A program made the position numbers and the translations under genes. This document shows, piece by piece, positions 26,833 through 36,639 of a stretch of DNA of 64,000 nt. The notes under the pieces are model-generated. The model was not told where the DNA came from. It did no database searches and saw nothing but the letters and a program-made list of their open reading frames with translations. Each line of letters opens with the position of its first letter. Positions within the stretch are counted from its first letter, which is position 1. The stretch comes from Bacteroidaceae bacterium (lineage in GTDB: Bacteria > Bacteroidota > Bacteroidia > Bacteroidales > Bacteroidaceae), in assembly GCA_017617335.1 (NCBI GenBank), contig JAFZWK010000005.1:1-64000 (forward strand). The letters are read 5' to 3'.

Positions 26833-29376
26833 ATGAAAAAAACGTTGTTAGGCATTATCGCATGTTTCATGGTAGTGATGACATGGAGTGGATGCTCGAA
26901 TGAAAAGAAACTGCCCTATCAGAACGAGTCGCTGTCTATAGAAAAGCGTGTAGACGACTTGCTGGATCGTCTTACTGTGAATGAGAAAATCGACCTGTTG
27001 CGAGCTACCTCGCCAGCCAATGAGCGTCTGGGATTCCCCAAATACTATCATGGCAACGAGGCATTGCATGGTGTGGTTCGTCCTGGTCGTTTCACGGTGT
27101 TTCCTCAAGCGATCGGCTTGGCAGCCATGTGGGATCCTGAGTTGATGCAGAATATTTCGACAGTTATCAGCGATGAGGCGCGCGCCAGATGGAACGAGTT
27201 GGAACAAGGGGCTAATCAAAAAGAACAGTTCAGCGACCTGTTGACATTCTGGTCACCCACTATCAACATGGCTCGTGATCCACGTTGGGGACGCACGCCT
27301 GAGACGTATGGCGAGGACCCTTTCCTTACAGGAGAAATGGGAACGGCTTTCGTCAAAGGCTTGCAGGGCAACGATAAACGTTATCTGAAAGTCGTGTCTA
27401 CTCCTAAGCACTTTGCCTGCAACAACATAGAATCGAATCGCTTCGAGGCAAATGCTGACATTTCCGAGAAGCAGCTGCGCGAGTATTATTTGCCTGCTTA
27501 CGAAGCTTGTATCCGTCGTGGCGGTGCGGCCTCTATCATGTCGGCTTACAATTCCATCAACGGTATTCCCTGTACGGCTAATCCTTGGCTCCTTACCAAA
27601 TTGCTGCGTGACGAATGGGGCTTTAAAGGCTATGTGGTTTCTGACTGCGGAGGTGTGCACCTGATTCAGTCAGGCCACCACTTCGTGAGAGAAAAGTTGA
27701 CTGCTGCCACGTTGGCTCTGAAGGCTGGACTTGATTTGGAATGTGGAGACGATTGCTACATCGAGCCCTTGCAGAAGGCCTACGAACTGGGCATGGTGTC
27801 TGACGAAGACATCAATCGTGCTGCTCGCCGAGTCTTGACAGCCAGAATGAGGTTAGGTTTCTTTGATGCCCCTGAAAGCTGTCCCTATTCGAAGATCTCG
27901 CCAGACGTAATCGGTTCCGAGAAACATCAGCAGATGGCTCTGCAGGCTGCACGTGAGGCTATTGTACTCTTGAAGAATGAAGGCAAAATCTTGCCGATCG
28001 ACAAAAAGAAGATTCACTCGCTGGCTGTGGTGGGCGTGAATGCTGCCGACTGCGTGTTTGGCGATTACAGCGGCATACCCGCTTCACCACCAATCTCTGT
28101 GCTCGAAGGTATCAAGACTTTGGCAGGCAAGGACATTGAAGTAAAGTATGCTCCCTGGAAATCGGCTCGCGCAGACAAGGAAGTGGTGGCTCCTGAGTTC
28201 TTCCCCGATGGGTTGAAGACAGAATACTTCGATGGCGAAAGTATGGAGGGCACACCTGCTGTCAGGAACGAGGAATGGATCAACTTTGAACCCTCTAATC
28301 AGGCACCCGATCCTTTTGTGCCTACAGCACCGTACTGCATTCGGTGGACTGGCAAGTTGCGCCCGCCTGTAACTGGAAACTATGTCATTCGCTTCGAGGC
28401 TGAAAAGGGTGGTCGCCTGTATCTTGATGGGCAGAAGGTAACTGACGTTTGGGAGAGCCATCATCTGGGATGCGATACAGTGGCCATACGTTTGGAGGGC
28501 GGTCGCGACTATAATCTAAAGGCCGAGTTCCAGAACATCAGAGACTACTCGCTGGCTCGACTTAGTTGGAAGATTCCGACACCGGCTTCCAAGGAGAAAT
28601 TGGCCCTTTATGGTAAAGCTGGCGAATTGGCCAAAGAGTGCGATGCTGTAGTGGCTGTGATGGGAATTAACCGTACCATCGAGCGTGAGGGCAAGGATCG
28701 TGACGAGATTGCTCTGCCTGCAGACCAGGAGGAGTTCCTGCAAGAACTTGTCAAGGTAAATCCCAACATCATTTTAGTACTTGTTGCAGGCAGTTCACTT
28801 TCCATGAAATGGGAACAGGAGAATTTACCTGCCATCGTCAACGCATGGTATCCGGGCGAGAAGGGTGGTACGGCAGTGGCAGAGGTGCTGTTTGGTCAGT
28901 ACAACCCTGCGGGTCGTCTCCCTTTGACGTTCTACAGAAGTATGAGCGATTTGCCTCCCTTCAATGATTACGATATCACAAAACGAACCTACAAATATTT
29001 CGAGAAAGATGTGCTCTATCCATTCGGCTATGGACTGAGTTATACACAGTTTGAGTATACTGGGCTGAATGTTGAAGATAAGGGAGAAAACGTTGATGTG
29101 ACGTTCACCATAAAGAATACTGGTGAGTGTGATGGCGATGAGGTTGCTCAGGTTTATACACGCCTGCCGGAATATGAGGGGAAAGCTCCGCTGAAAGAAT
29201 TGCGTGGATTCAAGCGTGTCCATCTCAAGAGTGGCGAAAGCAAGGAAGTGACTATCCATCTGCGTCGCGAAGACTTGCGCTATTGGAGCGAGTCAAAGAA
29301 ACAATTCATTGTTCCCGAAGGACTGCCCACGGTGTTGGTAGGAGCTTCATCGGCCGATATCAGGTTGGAGAAATAA
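26833..29376 (+). CDS. GH3 glycoside hydrolase lipoprotein with PA14 insert
   Basis: This encodes 847 residues with a lipobox (WSGC, Cys21). The GH3 N-terminal barrel has NEALHGV, RDPRWGRTPETYGEDP and KHFACNN, and the nucleophile Asp271 lies in VVSDCGG. A PA14-like domain (about 455-590; YFDGESMEG, GGRLYLDGQKV) is inserted in the C-terminal GH3 domain. An FN3-like domain ends the protein. It should be a lipid-anchored beta-glycosidase, probably beta-xylosidase or beta-glucosidase. Exact specificity cannot be read from sequence. Confidence 0.88.
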   Translation: MKKTLLGIIACFMVVMTWSGCSNEKKLPYQNESLSIEKRVDDLLDRLTVNEKIDLLRATSPANERLGFPKYYHGNEALHGVVRPGRFTVFPQAIGLAAMWDPELMQNISTVISDEARARWNELEQGANQKEQFSDLLTFWSPTINMARDPRWGRTPETYGEDPFLTGEMGTAFVKGLQGNDKRYLKVVSTPKHFACNNIESNRFEANADISEKQLREYYLPAYEACIRRGGAASIMSAYNSINGIPCTANPWLLTKLLRDEWGFKGYVVSDCGGVHLIQSGHHFVREKLTAATLALKAGLDLECGDDCYIEPLQKAYELGMVSDEDINRAARRVLTARMRLGFFDAPESCPYSKISPDVIGSEKHQQMALQAAREAIVLLKNEGKILPIDKKKIHSLAVVGVNAADCVFGDYSGIPASPPISVLEGIKTLAGKDIEVKYAPWKSARADKEVVAPEFFPDGLKTEYFDGESMEGTPAVRNEEWINFEPSNQAPDPFVPTAPYCIRWTGKLRPPVTGNYVIRFEAEKGGRLYLDGQKVTDVWESHHLGCDTVAIRLEGGRDYNLKAEFQNIRDYSLARLSWKIPTPASKEKLALYGKAGELAKECDAVVAVMGINRTIEREGKDRDEIALPADQEEFLQELVKVNPNIILVLVAGSSLSMKWEQENLPAIVNAWYPGEKGGTAVAEVLFGQYNPAGRLPLTFYRSMSDLPPFNDYDITKRTYKYFEKDVLYPFGYGLSYTQFEYTGLNVEDKGENVDVTFTIKNTGECDGDEVAQVYTRLPEYEGKAPLKELRGFKRVHLKSGESKEVTIHLRREDLRYWSESKKQFIVPEGLPTVLVGASSADIRLEK

Positions 29377-29532
29377 GATATCTCATTGATCCGGGACGTT
29401 TGATGGACTTTGTTGTCCCTTTGTAACGTGAGTTCAGACAGCCATTGAAATGACATAATGGACCATGAGAATGATGATTGGTAAAACAGGTTCGTGCATA
29501 GGATGAAACTTGTTTCTTATTCCCCCAAAAAA

Positions 29533-29567
29533 ACACCGTGCAGCTTTTGTTGACACGGTGTTTTTTT
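29533..29567 (+). terminator. Bidirectional terminator between GH3 and GH2 genes
   Basis: ACACCGTG (29533-29540) pairs with CACGGTGT (29554-29561), with an A-run before and a T-run after. It can end both the plus-strand GH3 transcript and the convergent minus-strand GH2 transcript. Confidence 0.85.
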
Positions 29568-29589
29568 GTACTAAAAGTTTTGTCTTCCG

Positions 29590-31386
29590 CTATTTCCCTT
29601 CGTACCACTTTTTCAGCACGTCGAAAGCGAGTTTCTTTTCACCTTGGTCGCTGATGACTCCCTTGCGATTGTAGTAATCCTGAATGCCAGTAAGTACGCG
29701 GCGCGGTGAGCGGAAGTCCTTCAGGATCCAGGGTGTGGTACCAGCGAGGCCGTCGATCTTATCGAGCATCGCCGTGTTCTCTCGGTAAAGGTTCTCCTGG
29801 AACTCCTCTGTCCAACGCTGGTTCTTCGCGCCATGCAGTCCTGCCCTGGCACCTCCACCGAACTCGCTGATGATGACTGGCTTGTTGTAGGGAATCTCCC
29901 ATGTCATCTTCGGAGCGTCATTCACGTCGCGATACCAACCGATGTATTGATTGAACGACACCACATCGACATACTTGTTCATGTTGTCCTGCAACTTGTT
30001 ATGGTAGTTCGAGGCACCTGTCACCTCCATGGCCATTGAGATGAGGCGTGTCGAGTCTTGCGAACGGGCGTAGGTTGCCAAACGGCTCAGGAACTGGTCG
30101 CGTTCAGACGAATGGGGTGTCTCATTGGCAATGGACCAGATGATGATGTTGGCGCGGTTGTGGTCGCGGGCAATCATGTCGTTCAGCTGAGCTTCTGCAT
30201 TCTGATAGGTGGCGAAGTTCTTCCAGGCAATCGTCCAGTAGACAGGAATCTCTGACCACACAAGAATACCCATACGTTCAGCTTCACGCACGGCATACTC
30301 GTTGTGTGGATAATGGGCCAGTCGCACGAAGTTGCATCCCAGTTCCTTGGCCCATGAGAGTAGCGTGTGGGCATCCTCGGTGCAGTTGGCACGTCCTCCG
30401 CCATAGGGTTTCTCTTCGTGGATGCTGATGCCTTTCAGGAAGATGGGCTCCCCATTGAGTAGAATCTGCTTGCCGCGCGTTTCAATCTTGCGGAAGCCAA
30501 TCTCGTCGGTGATGGTTTCGCCGTCCATCGTGATTTCCACCTTATAGAGTTTAGGATTGTCAGGACACCACAGCTGCGGCTTAGCTTTCATATAAGTGGT
30601 GGCAGTACCGTTATCAGATGTGGTGACGGTTTTCTCCTGCTTCAGCTCAGGAATGCGTAGTGTCACCTGATGACCTGCTTCAGCCTTGTTCAGTTTCACC
30701 GTGAAGCCCAGACGTCTCCCTTCGAGGCTGAGCAGTTGCAAGGAATAGTTCTCCACATAAGTTGCGGGCACGTCGACAAGCAGCACATCTCGCGTGATGC
30801 CGCCGTAGTTCCACCAGTCGAAAATCTGTGTGGGTACATCCTCGGCATGTCGTTTGTTGTCGACCTTCACGATAACAAAGTTCTCGCCTTCCTTCAGCTG
30901 GTTGGTCACGTCGAAATTGAATGGAGTGAAGCCGCCGACATGATGTCCCAGATGGTGGCCGTTCACGTAGACATGAGCATCATAGTTGACAGCACCGAAG
31001 TAGAGCAGTTTGCGGCGACCTTCTTTCAACTTTGAACCCTCAACGGTAAACTTCTTGTAGAACCAGACGGTGCCTTCATAGAAGAACAGCCGCTCGTCGC
31101 GTGTGTTCCAGTCAGAGGGAATTGTCATCTCCTCAGCTTTGTCGAAATCGTATTCGATGAGATCTTCCGGTCGTTGCGGCTTGGCATTGCGGAAGAATCC
31201 AGATTGCGTGGGGTTCATTCGATAGTCATAATAGCCTTCTTCCTGGACGTCGACAATGTAGTGCCATTTGCCGTTGAGCGATGTGGTGTTTCGTCCAAGG
31301 ATGTTGCCAACTTGTGGCACCTGTTGTGCCTGTGTGGTGAGCAGGGTTGCTGCCATCATCACGAGTGTTGTGAATATCTTTTTCAT
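29590..31386 (-). CDS. GH2 beta-glucuronidase-like enzyme
   Basis: I start at 31386, where a signal peptide begins (MKKIFTTLVMMAATLLTTQA). The 598-residue product has the GH2 sandwich, immunoglobulin-like and TIM-barrel domains. Glu422 in WSIANETPHS is the acid/base and Glu508 in ISEFGG the nucleophile. YYNRKG (Asn573-x-Lys575) matches the N-x-K motif that binds the glucuronate carboxylate in bacterial beta-glucuronidases. It should cleave beta-glucuronides in the periplasm. A beta-galactosidase activity is less likely given the NxK motif. Confidence 0.85.
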   Translation of the reverse strand: MKKIFTTLVMMAATLLTTQAQQVPQVGNILGRNTTSLNGKWHYIVDVQEEGYYDYRMNPTQSGFFRNAKPQRPEDLIEYDFDKAEEMTIPSDWNTRDERLFFYEGTVWFYKKFTVEGSKLKEGRRKLLYFGAVNYDAHVYVNGHHLGHHVGGFTPFNFDVTNQLKEGENFVIVKVDNKRHAEDVPTQIFDWWNYGGITRDVLLVDVPATYVENYSLQLLSLEGRRLGFTVKLNKAEAGHQVTLRIPELKQEKTVTTSDNGTATTYMKAKPQLWCPDNPKLYKVEITMDGETITDEIGFRKIETRGKQILLNGEPIFLKGISIHEEKPYGGGRANCTEDAHTLLSWAKELGCNFVRLAHYPHNEYAVREAERMGILVWSEIPVYWTIAWKNFATYQNAEAQLNDMIARDHNRANIIIWSIANETPHSSERDQFLSRLATYARSQDSTRLISMAMEVTGASNYHNKLQDNMNKYVDVVSFNQYIGWYRDVNDAPKMTWEIPYNKPVIISEFGGGARAGLHGAKNQRWTEEFQENLYRENTAMLDKIDGLAGTTPWILKDFRSPRRVLTGIQDYYNRKGVISDQGEKKLAFDVLKKWYEGK

Positions 31387-31523
31387 TTTTTCTTTATAAC
31401 TCCCTGAAACAGGGAGGTTGCAATTAGTGAAACATAATGTTGAATTCATTTCCATATTGTCCTTGCTGGACTTCTGCTACGCATCATCGTGTGGAAAGAT
31501 GTGGTAAGCCAGGATAGTTATTC

Positions 31524-34040
31524 TCATGGGATGCTGGAGTTTTGTATTGTCCTGAGGTCGAAGATGCCACCGGCAAGATTATGGTTGTGGGCGTTGAACT
31601 TTACTGTAATGTGAGTCTTGCCGTGAGTCAGTTCTTCAGGAATCTCCACTTCCTCGTAATAGAGTGGTTTCTCCACATCTTCTTTGGGATGACGGTGATC
31701 GAAAGTATGGATGGTGCGACCGTCCACCTGAAGGTCAAAGAGGCGGGCACCTGCATCGTCCTGACGGAAGCGTATGGCGATGGCTATGGGCTTGTCAGGA
31801 AGACAGCGCATCTGATACATGAAGAAACCTCCATCGGTAGCATGTCGCCAATGCTGGCCAAAGTCTTCACCCGTGCTGGAGAAGTAGGATTCCATCCGAT
31901 GCTCACGTTCCGACTCATCGTCGGTCACCTTTACCTGGTCTATCTGGAGACGCTCGTAACGGGCCAGCTGTTCAGGGGTAGGCGAGTATGACTCTCGATT
32001 CCCAGAGCCTGGAGACAGAATGGAATCCAGCTGGGCTTGCGTGTCCACACATGGGAAGTAAACTTCGTAGCGATCGAAAAGCAAGCGAGTAAAAGGTACC
32101 AGAGAGATGGACTTTGGGGTTCCTGGCAGATTGCAGAGGAGGGTCAAGCTGTCGCCTTTGGCCCGATGTATGCTCTTCTTTATGGAAGCGATATTACCAA
32201 CCAGGGTAGTGACCTCGTCCTGTGGTAGAGCCTTTCCTGCTACGCTACCGGTACTCACAAAGTCATGATGTGTAAGTCCATGATTGTCTATCTTCTGGGC
32301 CATCACCATAGCTCCGTACTGAATGGAGACATATTGGTTGAACTTCTTGAGCGGCTGTACATCGAGGACTGGACGGAACGAGAGGTCTATGCGGTCACCT
32401 TCCTGCCAATCGCGGCAGAGCACAATATACTTGCTCTCCCGACTTCCTTTCTGCAAGCTGTAGTGATGGTTCTTGCCATTCACCTTGATGCGCATGCTGC
32501 CCTGTTCCACCCAATAAGGACAACGTATGGCCAGGGCAACGCGGCCACCTCGCTGCACAATCAGCGTGGAGCGATCGGCATCAGGATATGAGGTCTGCTG
32601 CTCGATGGCAAAGCCTCTCTCTTTCCATTCCAACGTGGTGGGAACGAACATATTCACGAAGAGCGTGTCAGCCTGATAGGCATAAACCATCTTGGCCAGC
32701 TTTGCAGGAGCCTGCAAGCCTGTGCCCACGCAGCACCAGAAACAGCCGTAGGGGTCGGCATAGACCTTATACTGTCCGGGGCGCATGGAGGTATAGTAGC
32801 AGCTCATACCCATCTCAGGGTCGAAGTTGCCCAGAATATGGTTCAGCAGGACGCGCTCGTAATAATCCACGCGACTCATTTCGCCATCCCACTGGTAGAG
32901 GGCCTCGGTGAGTCGCATCATGTTGACTGAGTTGCACGATTCAGGTCCGCCAGTGGCTTCCACCTTTTCTATGTATTGGTCTTCGGCAAAGAAATGCTCG
33001 CCGCAACTGTTTCCGCCATTCACCCAGGTGTGGTTCTTCAGCACAATGTCCCAGAAGAGATGAGCGGCATCCAGCATCCGCTTGTCTCCGTTGGCCCTTC
33101 CCACAGCCACGAATCCCGTGAACTTGGGAATCTGGGTATTGGCGTGCCAACCTTGCAGAATGTCTTTTCCTTGCGAGAGCGGAACCCACATATCCTCGTC
33201 GTTAAGTCGTTCAGCCCATCTGAGATAACGTTCTTCGCCTGTGAGGCGGTAGACGTCGATATAGGATTCATTGATGCTGCCATGTTCGCAGACAAGTAGT
33301 TTCTGCATGCCTTCATGGTCCAGTTTGTCGATGACACTTTGCCCAAACCAGTCGGCCAGACGTGTCAGTACAGTTCGTGCCTCGTCGATACCACAAAGTG
33401 TATAGGCATCATAGAGGCCGAGCATCAGTTTGTTCATCACGTAGACAGGTTCCCAAGTCTTGTTTATCATGGGATTGCTGGTCTCGAAATTGCCTGCCGC
33501 CACATCCTCGAAGACATGCCGCCCGATACGTGTGGCAGCCACATAGCCGTCGCCTCCAGCATCCTGAGCCTCGCGCAAGCCGTGAATGCTGTAGCGCAGA
33601 CGTTCCAGGATGGCAGGGTCGCCCGTTGTCTGGTACATCATCGACATGCCAGAAAGGTAGAAGCCCATGATATGTCCTGCCAAAGACCACTCGTCGTGGA
33701 TTACCGACTCCCATTGTGGATAGGGTTGTGCCAGAGGGGTGAGGCCAGCCTCTCGACGGAACCACGACAGCAGGCGATCAGGTTCAAGCGTGAGCAGATA
33801 CTTGTGCGACAGGTCTTGGATGCTCTTCATCTGCCCACCTGTGATGCGTACATCAGTTAGTTCAAACAGGTTAACCTGCGAGCCCTCCAGAGGTTTCTTC
33901 AACACATTGGTTGGCTCACACCATACGGGATCCACACATGTGATCCACCCAAGGAGTGTAACAATTATTGTACGACAATGCGTCCTAATAAAGGAAGGTT
34001 GTTCTCTGTAAAGGTGAGGCTTCCTGTTCGTATGTTTCAT
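31524..34040 (-). CDS. GH127/GH146-type beta-L-arabinofuranosidase
   Basis: I start at 34040 (MKHTNRK); a start at 34055 is also possible. The product has an N-terminal hydrophobic export signal and about 838 residues. The DUF1680 barrel is clear. Glu367 and Cys369 (GGPESCNS) and Cys436-Cys437 (CFWCCVGTG) match the zinc-binding Glu-Cys3 site of GH127/GH146, in which one Cys is the nucleophile. It should remove beta-L-arabinofuranose from plant glycans. It runs in the same direction as the GH2 gene, 137 bases upstream of it. Confidence 0.83.
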   Translation of the reverse strand: MKHTNRKPHLYREQPSFIRTHCRTIIVTLLGWITCVDPVWCEPTNVLKKPLEGSQVNLFELTDVRITGGQMKSIQDLSHKYLLTLEPDRLLSWFRREAGLTPLAQPYPQWESVIHDEWSLAGHIMGFYLSGMSMMYQTTGDPAILERLRYSIHGLREAQDAGGDGYVAATRIGRHVFEDVAAGNFETSNPMINKTWEPVYVMNKLMLGLYDAYTLCGIDEARTVLTRLADWFGQSVIDKLDHEGMQKLLVCEHGSINESYIDVYRLTGEERYLRWAERLNDEDMWVPLSQGKDILQGWHANTQIPKFTGFVAVGRANGDKRMLDAAHLFWDIVLKNHTWVNGGNSCGEHFFAEDQYIEKVEATGGPESCNSVNMMRLTEALYQWDGEMSRVDYYERVLLNHILGNFDPEMGMSCYYTSMRPGQYKVYADPYGCFWCCVGTGLQAPAKLAKMVYAYQADTLFVNMFVPTTLEWKERGFAIEQQTSYPDADRSTLIVQRGGRVALAIRCPYWVEQGSMRIKVNGKNHHYSLQKGSRESKYIVLCRDWQEGDRIDLSFRPVLDVQPLKKFNQYVSIQYGAMVMAQKIDNHGLTHHDFVSTGSVAGKALPQDEVTTLVGNIASIKKSIHRAKGDSLTLLCNLPGTPKSISLVPFTRLLFDRYEVYFPCVDTQAQLDSILSPGSGNRESYSPTPEQLARYERLQIDQVKVTDDESEREHRMESYFSSTGEDFGQHWRHATDGGFFMYQMRCLPDKPIAIAIRFRQDDAGARLFDLQVDGRTIHTFDHRHPKEDVEKPLYYEEVEIPEELTHGKTHITVKFNAHNHNLAGGIFDLRTIQNSSIP

Positions 34041-34209
34041 GTTATCTTTGTGCATCGTGGTCAGTCTTCATCAAATTCGCGTGGTAAAGATAATGAAAAT
34101 CTCTCTGTCAAGAAAACATTCATGGGTTTTTCTGATGTTGAAGGACAGAATAGTGCGGAAATCATACTCGAAATCCCCATTTGGATGCGAAAGGACAAAG
34201 TGTAACGTT

Positions 34210-34368
34210 ATGGGCAAGTATCTCATCCCTGAAGAATGGTACAACATCATCAGCTATAGATACGGCAAGAAGAAGTATCTGAATAAACGGAAGTCGCCGC
34301 AAAGACAACGTGTTGACTTTGCAAAGACGTCGTGTTGTGTTTCTCATTTCAACGTGTCGCATTTGTGA
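34210..34368 (+). CDS. 52-residue open frame reading into a repeat array
   Basis: ATG at 34210 opens MGKYLIPEEWYNIISYRYGK..., which looks like plausible protein for about 27 residues. The frame then runs into the CAACGTGTTG array. No family was recognised. It may be the remnant of a gene cut by the repeat, or chance. The rest of 34041-34431 holds nothing else I can support. Confidence 0.2.
   Translation: MGKYLIPEEWYNIISYRYGKKKYLNKRKSPQRQRVDFAKTSCCVSHFNVSHL
34306..34359. repeat. CAACGTGTTG array, 22-bp period, three units
   Basis: Units start at 34306 (CAACGTGTTG), 34328 (degenerate CGTCGTGTTG) and 34350 (CAACGTGTCG), again exactly 22 bases apart. The spacer bases (CTTTGC, ATTT) resemble those in the other two arrays. 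It lies between the divergently placed GH127-type gene start and the GlpT gene end. Confidence 0.75.
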
Positions 34369-34431
34369 TAGCGACCTGTTGGCTCTTTGAGGGCGAATGA
34401 GAGGTTGTTGGGAAAACTCTGATTCTGAGCT

Positions 34432-35835
34432 TTATCCTTTCTTCACCGTGAGCAGCATGAAGAGGATGCTGAGAACACATGCCGCCAGGAGAAGGATGAA
34501 GGTCCAGTTCCATCCAGCACTTTGTGCTACGTATCCGATAACGCTGTTGGCGAGGATGGCTGTGCCGAAGAAATAGCCGAAGAAACCTGTGAGACCAGCT
34601 GCGGTGCCTGCTGCATTCTTGGGAGCAAGGTCAAGAGCCTGAACGCCAATCAGCATGACGGGACCATAAATGAAGAATCCAATGCCGATGAGACTCAGGA
34701 TGACAAGATTGATGCTGGGAGTCTCCAGCGAGGAGGCGTACCAATAGAGGCCGATGAAGAGGGCTACGAAGAGCATGAAAATGATGGTGGGCATAGCTCG
34801 ACGCCCTTGGAAGATCTTGTCGCTGATGAGACCACAAATGATGGTGCCTGGAATGGCTGCATACTCGTAGGCGAAATATGCCCAGCCAGCAGAGGTGAGG
34901 TCAACTCCCTTGTCGCTGAGCAGGGTGGGTGCCCAATCGAGACATCCGTATCGAACCATATAGATGAAAGCATTAGAGATGGCTATGAACCACAGGTATT
35001 TGTTGGGAAGAACGTACTTCATGAAGATGTCGCGAACGGGAAGTACTTCTTCGGCTTTCTCGGAATAACCCTCTGGATAATCGTTGCGCCACTTCTCGAC
35101 GGAGGGAAGCCCACAGCTTTGGGGAGTGTCGCGCAGGAGGCAATAGGTGAGCAGGGCGATGAGAATGGCTGTGGCGGCTGGGAACAGATAAGTTCCAGCT
35201 AAGAAATAAAGATTCTGGTGAGTGCCATAGAACCAGCTGCCGAACCAGACGGCGCCGTACGTTGCCATAGGGCCAACGAGACCACCTCCCACATTATGGG
35301 CGCAGTTCCAGATGGACATCATGGTGCCTCGCTCTTTTTGCGAGAACCAATGCGTCATGACTCTGCCACAGGGGGGCCATCCCATGCCGTTGAACCAGCC
35401 TACCAGGAAGTTGAGGATGCCCATGAGGATGATGGCGAACGAAGTGCGCTCTGGGTGATTGATGAGGTCGAGACCTGTGATGGGAACCACCATGAATGCC
35501 ATCGTGATGGCGGCGAGGATGAGTCCCAAAGGCAGGAACTTTCGCACATCGCTGCGGTCTGAAATGGATCCCATGAGGAACTTGCTGAGGGCATAAGCGA
35601 CTGCATTCATGCCAAGAACAGTACCCAGTTCACCCTTGTTGATGCCGAACTGCTCGAGCATGGGGATGGCCATCGTGAAGTTCTTGCGGACGATATAGAA
35701 AGCTGCGTATCCGATGAAGGCACCAGCAAAGACCTGTAGGCGCAGTCGACGATACTTGGCGTCAGCTGCGGGGCCACTCTCCTCGGCCTTGAAGGCTGGG
35801 GGAGCCAGGAACCCTTTTCTTAATTCGTTGTTCAT
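34432..35835 (-). CDS. glpT: GlpT-family glycerol-3-phosphate transporter
   Basis: I start at 35835 (MNNELRKGFLAPP); the longer frame is chance antisense to rplM. The 467-residue product is an MFS transporter with about 12 membrane segments. GAFIGYAAFYIVRKNFTMAIP and FNGMGWPPCGRVMTHWF are typical of the organophosphate:phosphate antiporter family (GlpT/UhpT). Import of glycerol-3-phosphate in exchange for phosphate is the best call. A related hexose-phosphate specificity is possible. Confidence 0.83.
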   Translation of the reverse strand: MNNELRKGFLAPPAFKAEESGPAADAKYRRLRLQVFAGAFIGYAAFYIVRKNFTMAIPMLEQFGINKGELGTVLGMNAVAYALSKFLMGSISDRSDVRKFLPLGLILAAITMAFMVVPITGLDLINHPERTSFAIILMGILNFLVGWFNGMGWPPCGRVMTHWFSQKERGTMMSIWNCAHNVGGGLVGPMATYGAVWFGSWFYGTHQNLYFLAGTYLFPAATAILIALLTYCLLRDTPQSCGLPSVEKWRNDYPEGYSEKAEEVLPVRDIFMKYVLPNKYLWFIAISNAFIYMVRYGCLDWAPTLLSDKGVDLTSAGWAYFAYEYAAIPGTIICGLISDKIFQGRRAMPTIIFMLFVALFIGLYWYASSLETPSINLVILSLIGIGFFIYGPVMLIGVQALDLAPKNAAGTAAGLTGFFGYFFGTAILANSVIGYVAQSAGWNWTFILLLAACVLSILFMLLTVKKG

Positions 35836-36005
35836 AGTGCTTGCTGTTATAGAACGTATGTTTGTTTTTGACCTGATATGCGCAGGAAAGAGACAATTCG
35901 ATGCTGAGGTCCTTACAAAAGTACGCATTTTATGTCGTTCGAGCGTGTGTTTGCAGGAATAATGTGAAAGAGGAATGAAGAATTTTAAAAAAAAGAGGCT
36001 TTGGT
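35836..36005. other. Upstream region between glpT and the rplM promoter
   Basis: This stretch holds the divergent upstream regions of glpT and rplM. I see no gene. The rplM promoter and a 130-base leader follow it. Confidence 0.4.
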
Positions 36006-36036
36006 TTTGCTGGTTTGAGAAAAAGTCGTACCTTTG
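36006..36036 (+). promoter_or_regulatory. Consensus promoter for rplM-rpsI (TTTG-N19-TACCTTTG)
   Basis: TTTG at 36006-36009 and TACCTTTG at 36029-36036 are 19 bases apart, an exact Bacteroidetes consensus. The leader of about 130 bases before rplM is long enough to hold a regulatory structure, but I could not define one. Confidence 0.75.
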
Positions 36037-36171
36037 CACGCCGATTATTATCAAAAGGGGCGAATTGTGCCTCTTCTGCACGTGTGAATAGTTCGTTCTT
36101 TGGCCAGGCGGACGGTTCGTGAATCGTGTGGAAATGAACTTAGTAGAACAATAAAAACAAAAAAACAAAGA

Positions 36172-36633
36172 ATGGATACTTTGAGTTACAAGACCATCTC
36201 TGCCAACAGGGCAACTGTCAAAAAGGAATGGGTTGTAGTGGATGCTACAGACCAGATCCTGGGTCGCTTGGGCAGCAAGGTGGCAAAATTGTTGAGAGGT
36301 AAGTACAAGCCTGAGTTTACTCCTCATGTTGACTGCGGTGACAACGTGATTATCATCAACGCAGAGAAAATTAAGATAACGGGTAACAAGATGACCGAGA
36401 AGATTTATTATTCTTACTCTGGTTATCCTGGTGGTCAGAAGCAGGCTACTCCTGCCAGTATTCTGGCAAAGCCCAATGGTGCAGAGAAACTGATCCGTAA
36501 GGTAGTGAAGGGTATGCTCCCCAAGACAAAGTTGGGTGACAAGATCCTGCACAATCTCTACATTTACGAAGGTAGCGAGCACAAGCAAGAGGCTCAGCAA
36601 CCCAAGGCAATAGATATTAACCTCCTAAAATAA
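36172..36633 (+). CDS. rplM: Ribosomal protein uL13
   Basis: I start at 36172 (MDTLSYKTIS); the extra upstream frame is leader sequence. The 153-residue product has GRLGS, the TPHVDCGDNVIIINAEKI segment and the YSGYPGG motif of uL13. It is a large-subunit ribosomal protein. rpsI follows after 6 bases, the conserved uL13-uS9 pair. Confidence 0.96.
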   Translation: MDTLSYKTISANRATVKKEWVVVDATDQILGRLGSKVAKLLRGKYKPEFTPHVDCGDNVIIINAEKIKITGNKMTEKIYYSYSGYPGGQKQATPASILAKPNGAEKLIRKVVKGMLPKTKLGDKILHNLYIYEGSEHKQEAQQPKAIDINLLK

Positions 36634-36639
36634 TAAACG

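Noticed and set aside
14774-34040. A polysaccharide utilisation locus
   Set aside because: Several glycoside hydrolases and esterases are present, but no SusC/SusD pair or PUL regulator is visible, and the genes run in mixed directions.
35836-36600. N-terminal extension of the GlpT frame across rplM
   Set aside because: It is antisense to a ribosomal protein gene, and GlpT similarity begins only at the ATG at 35835.
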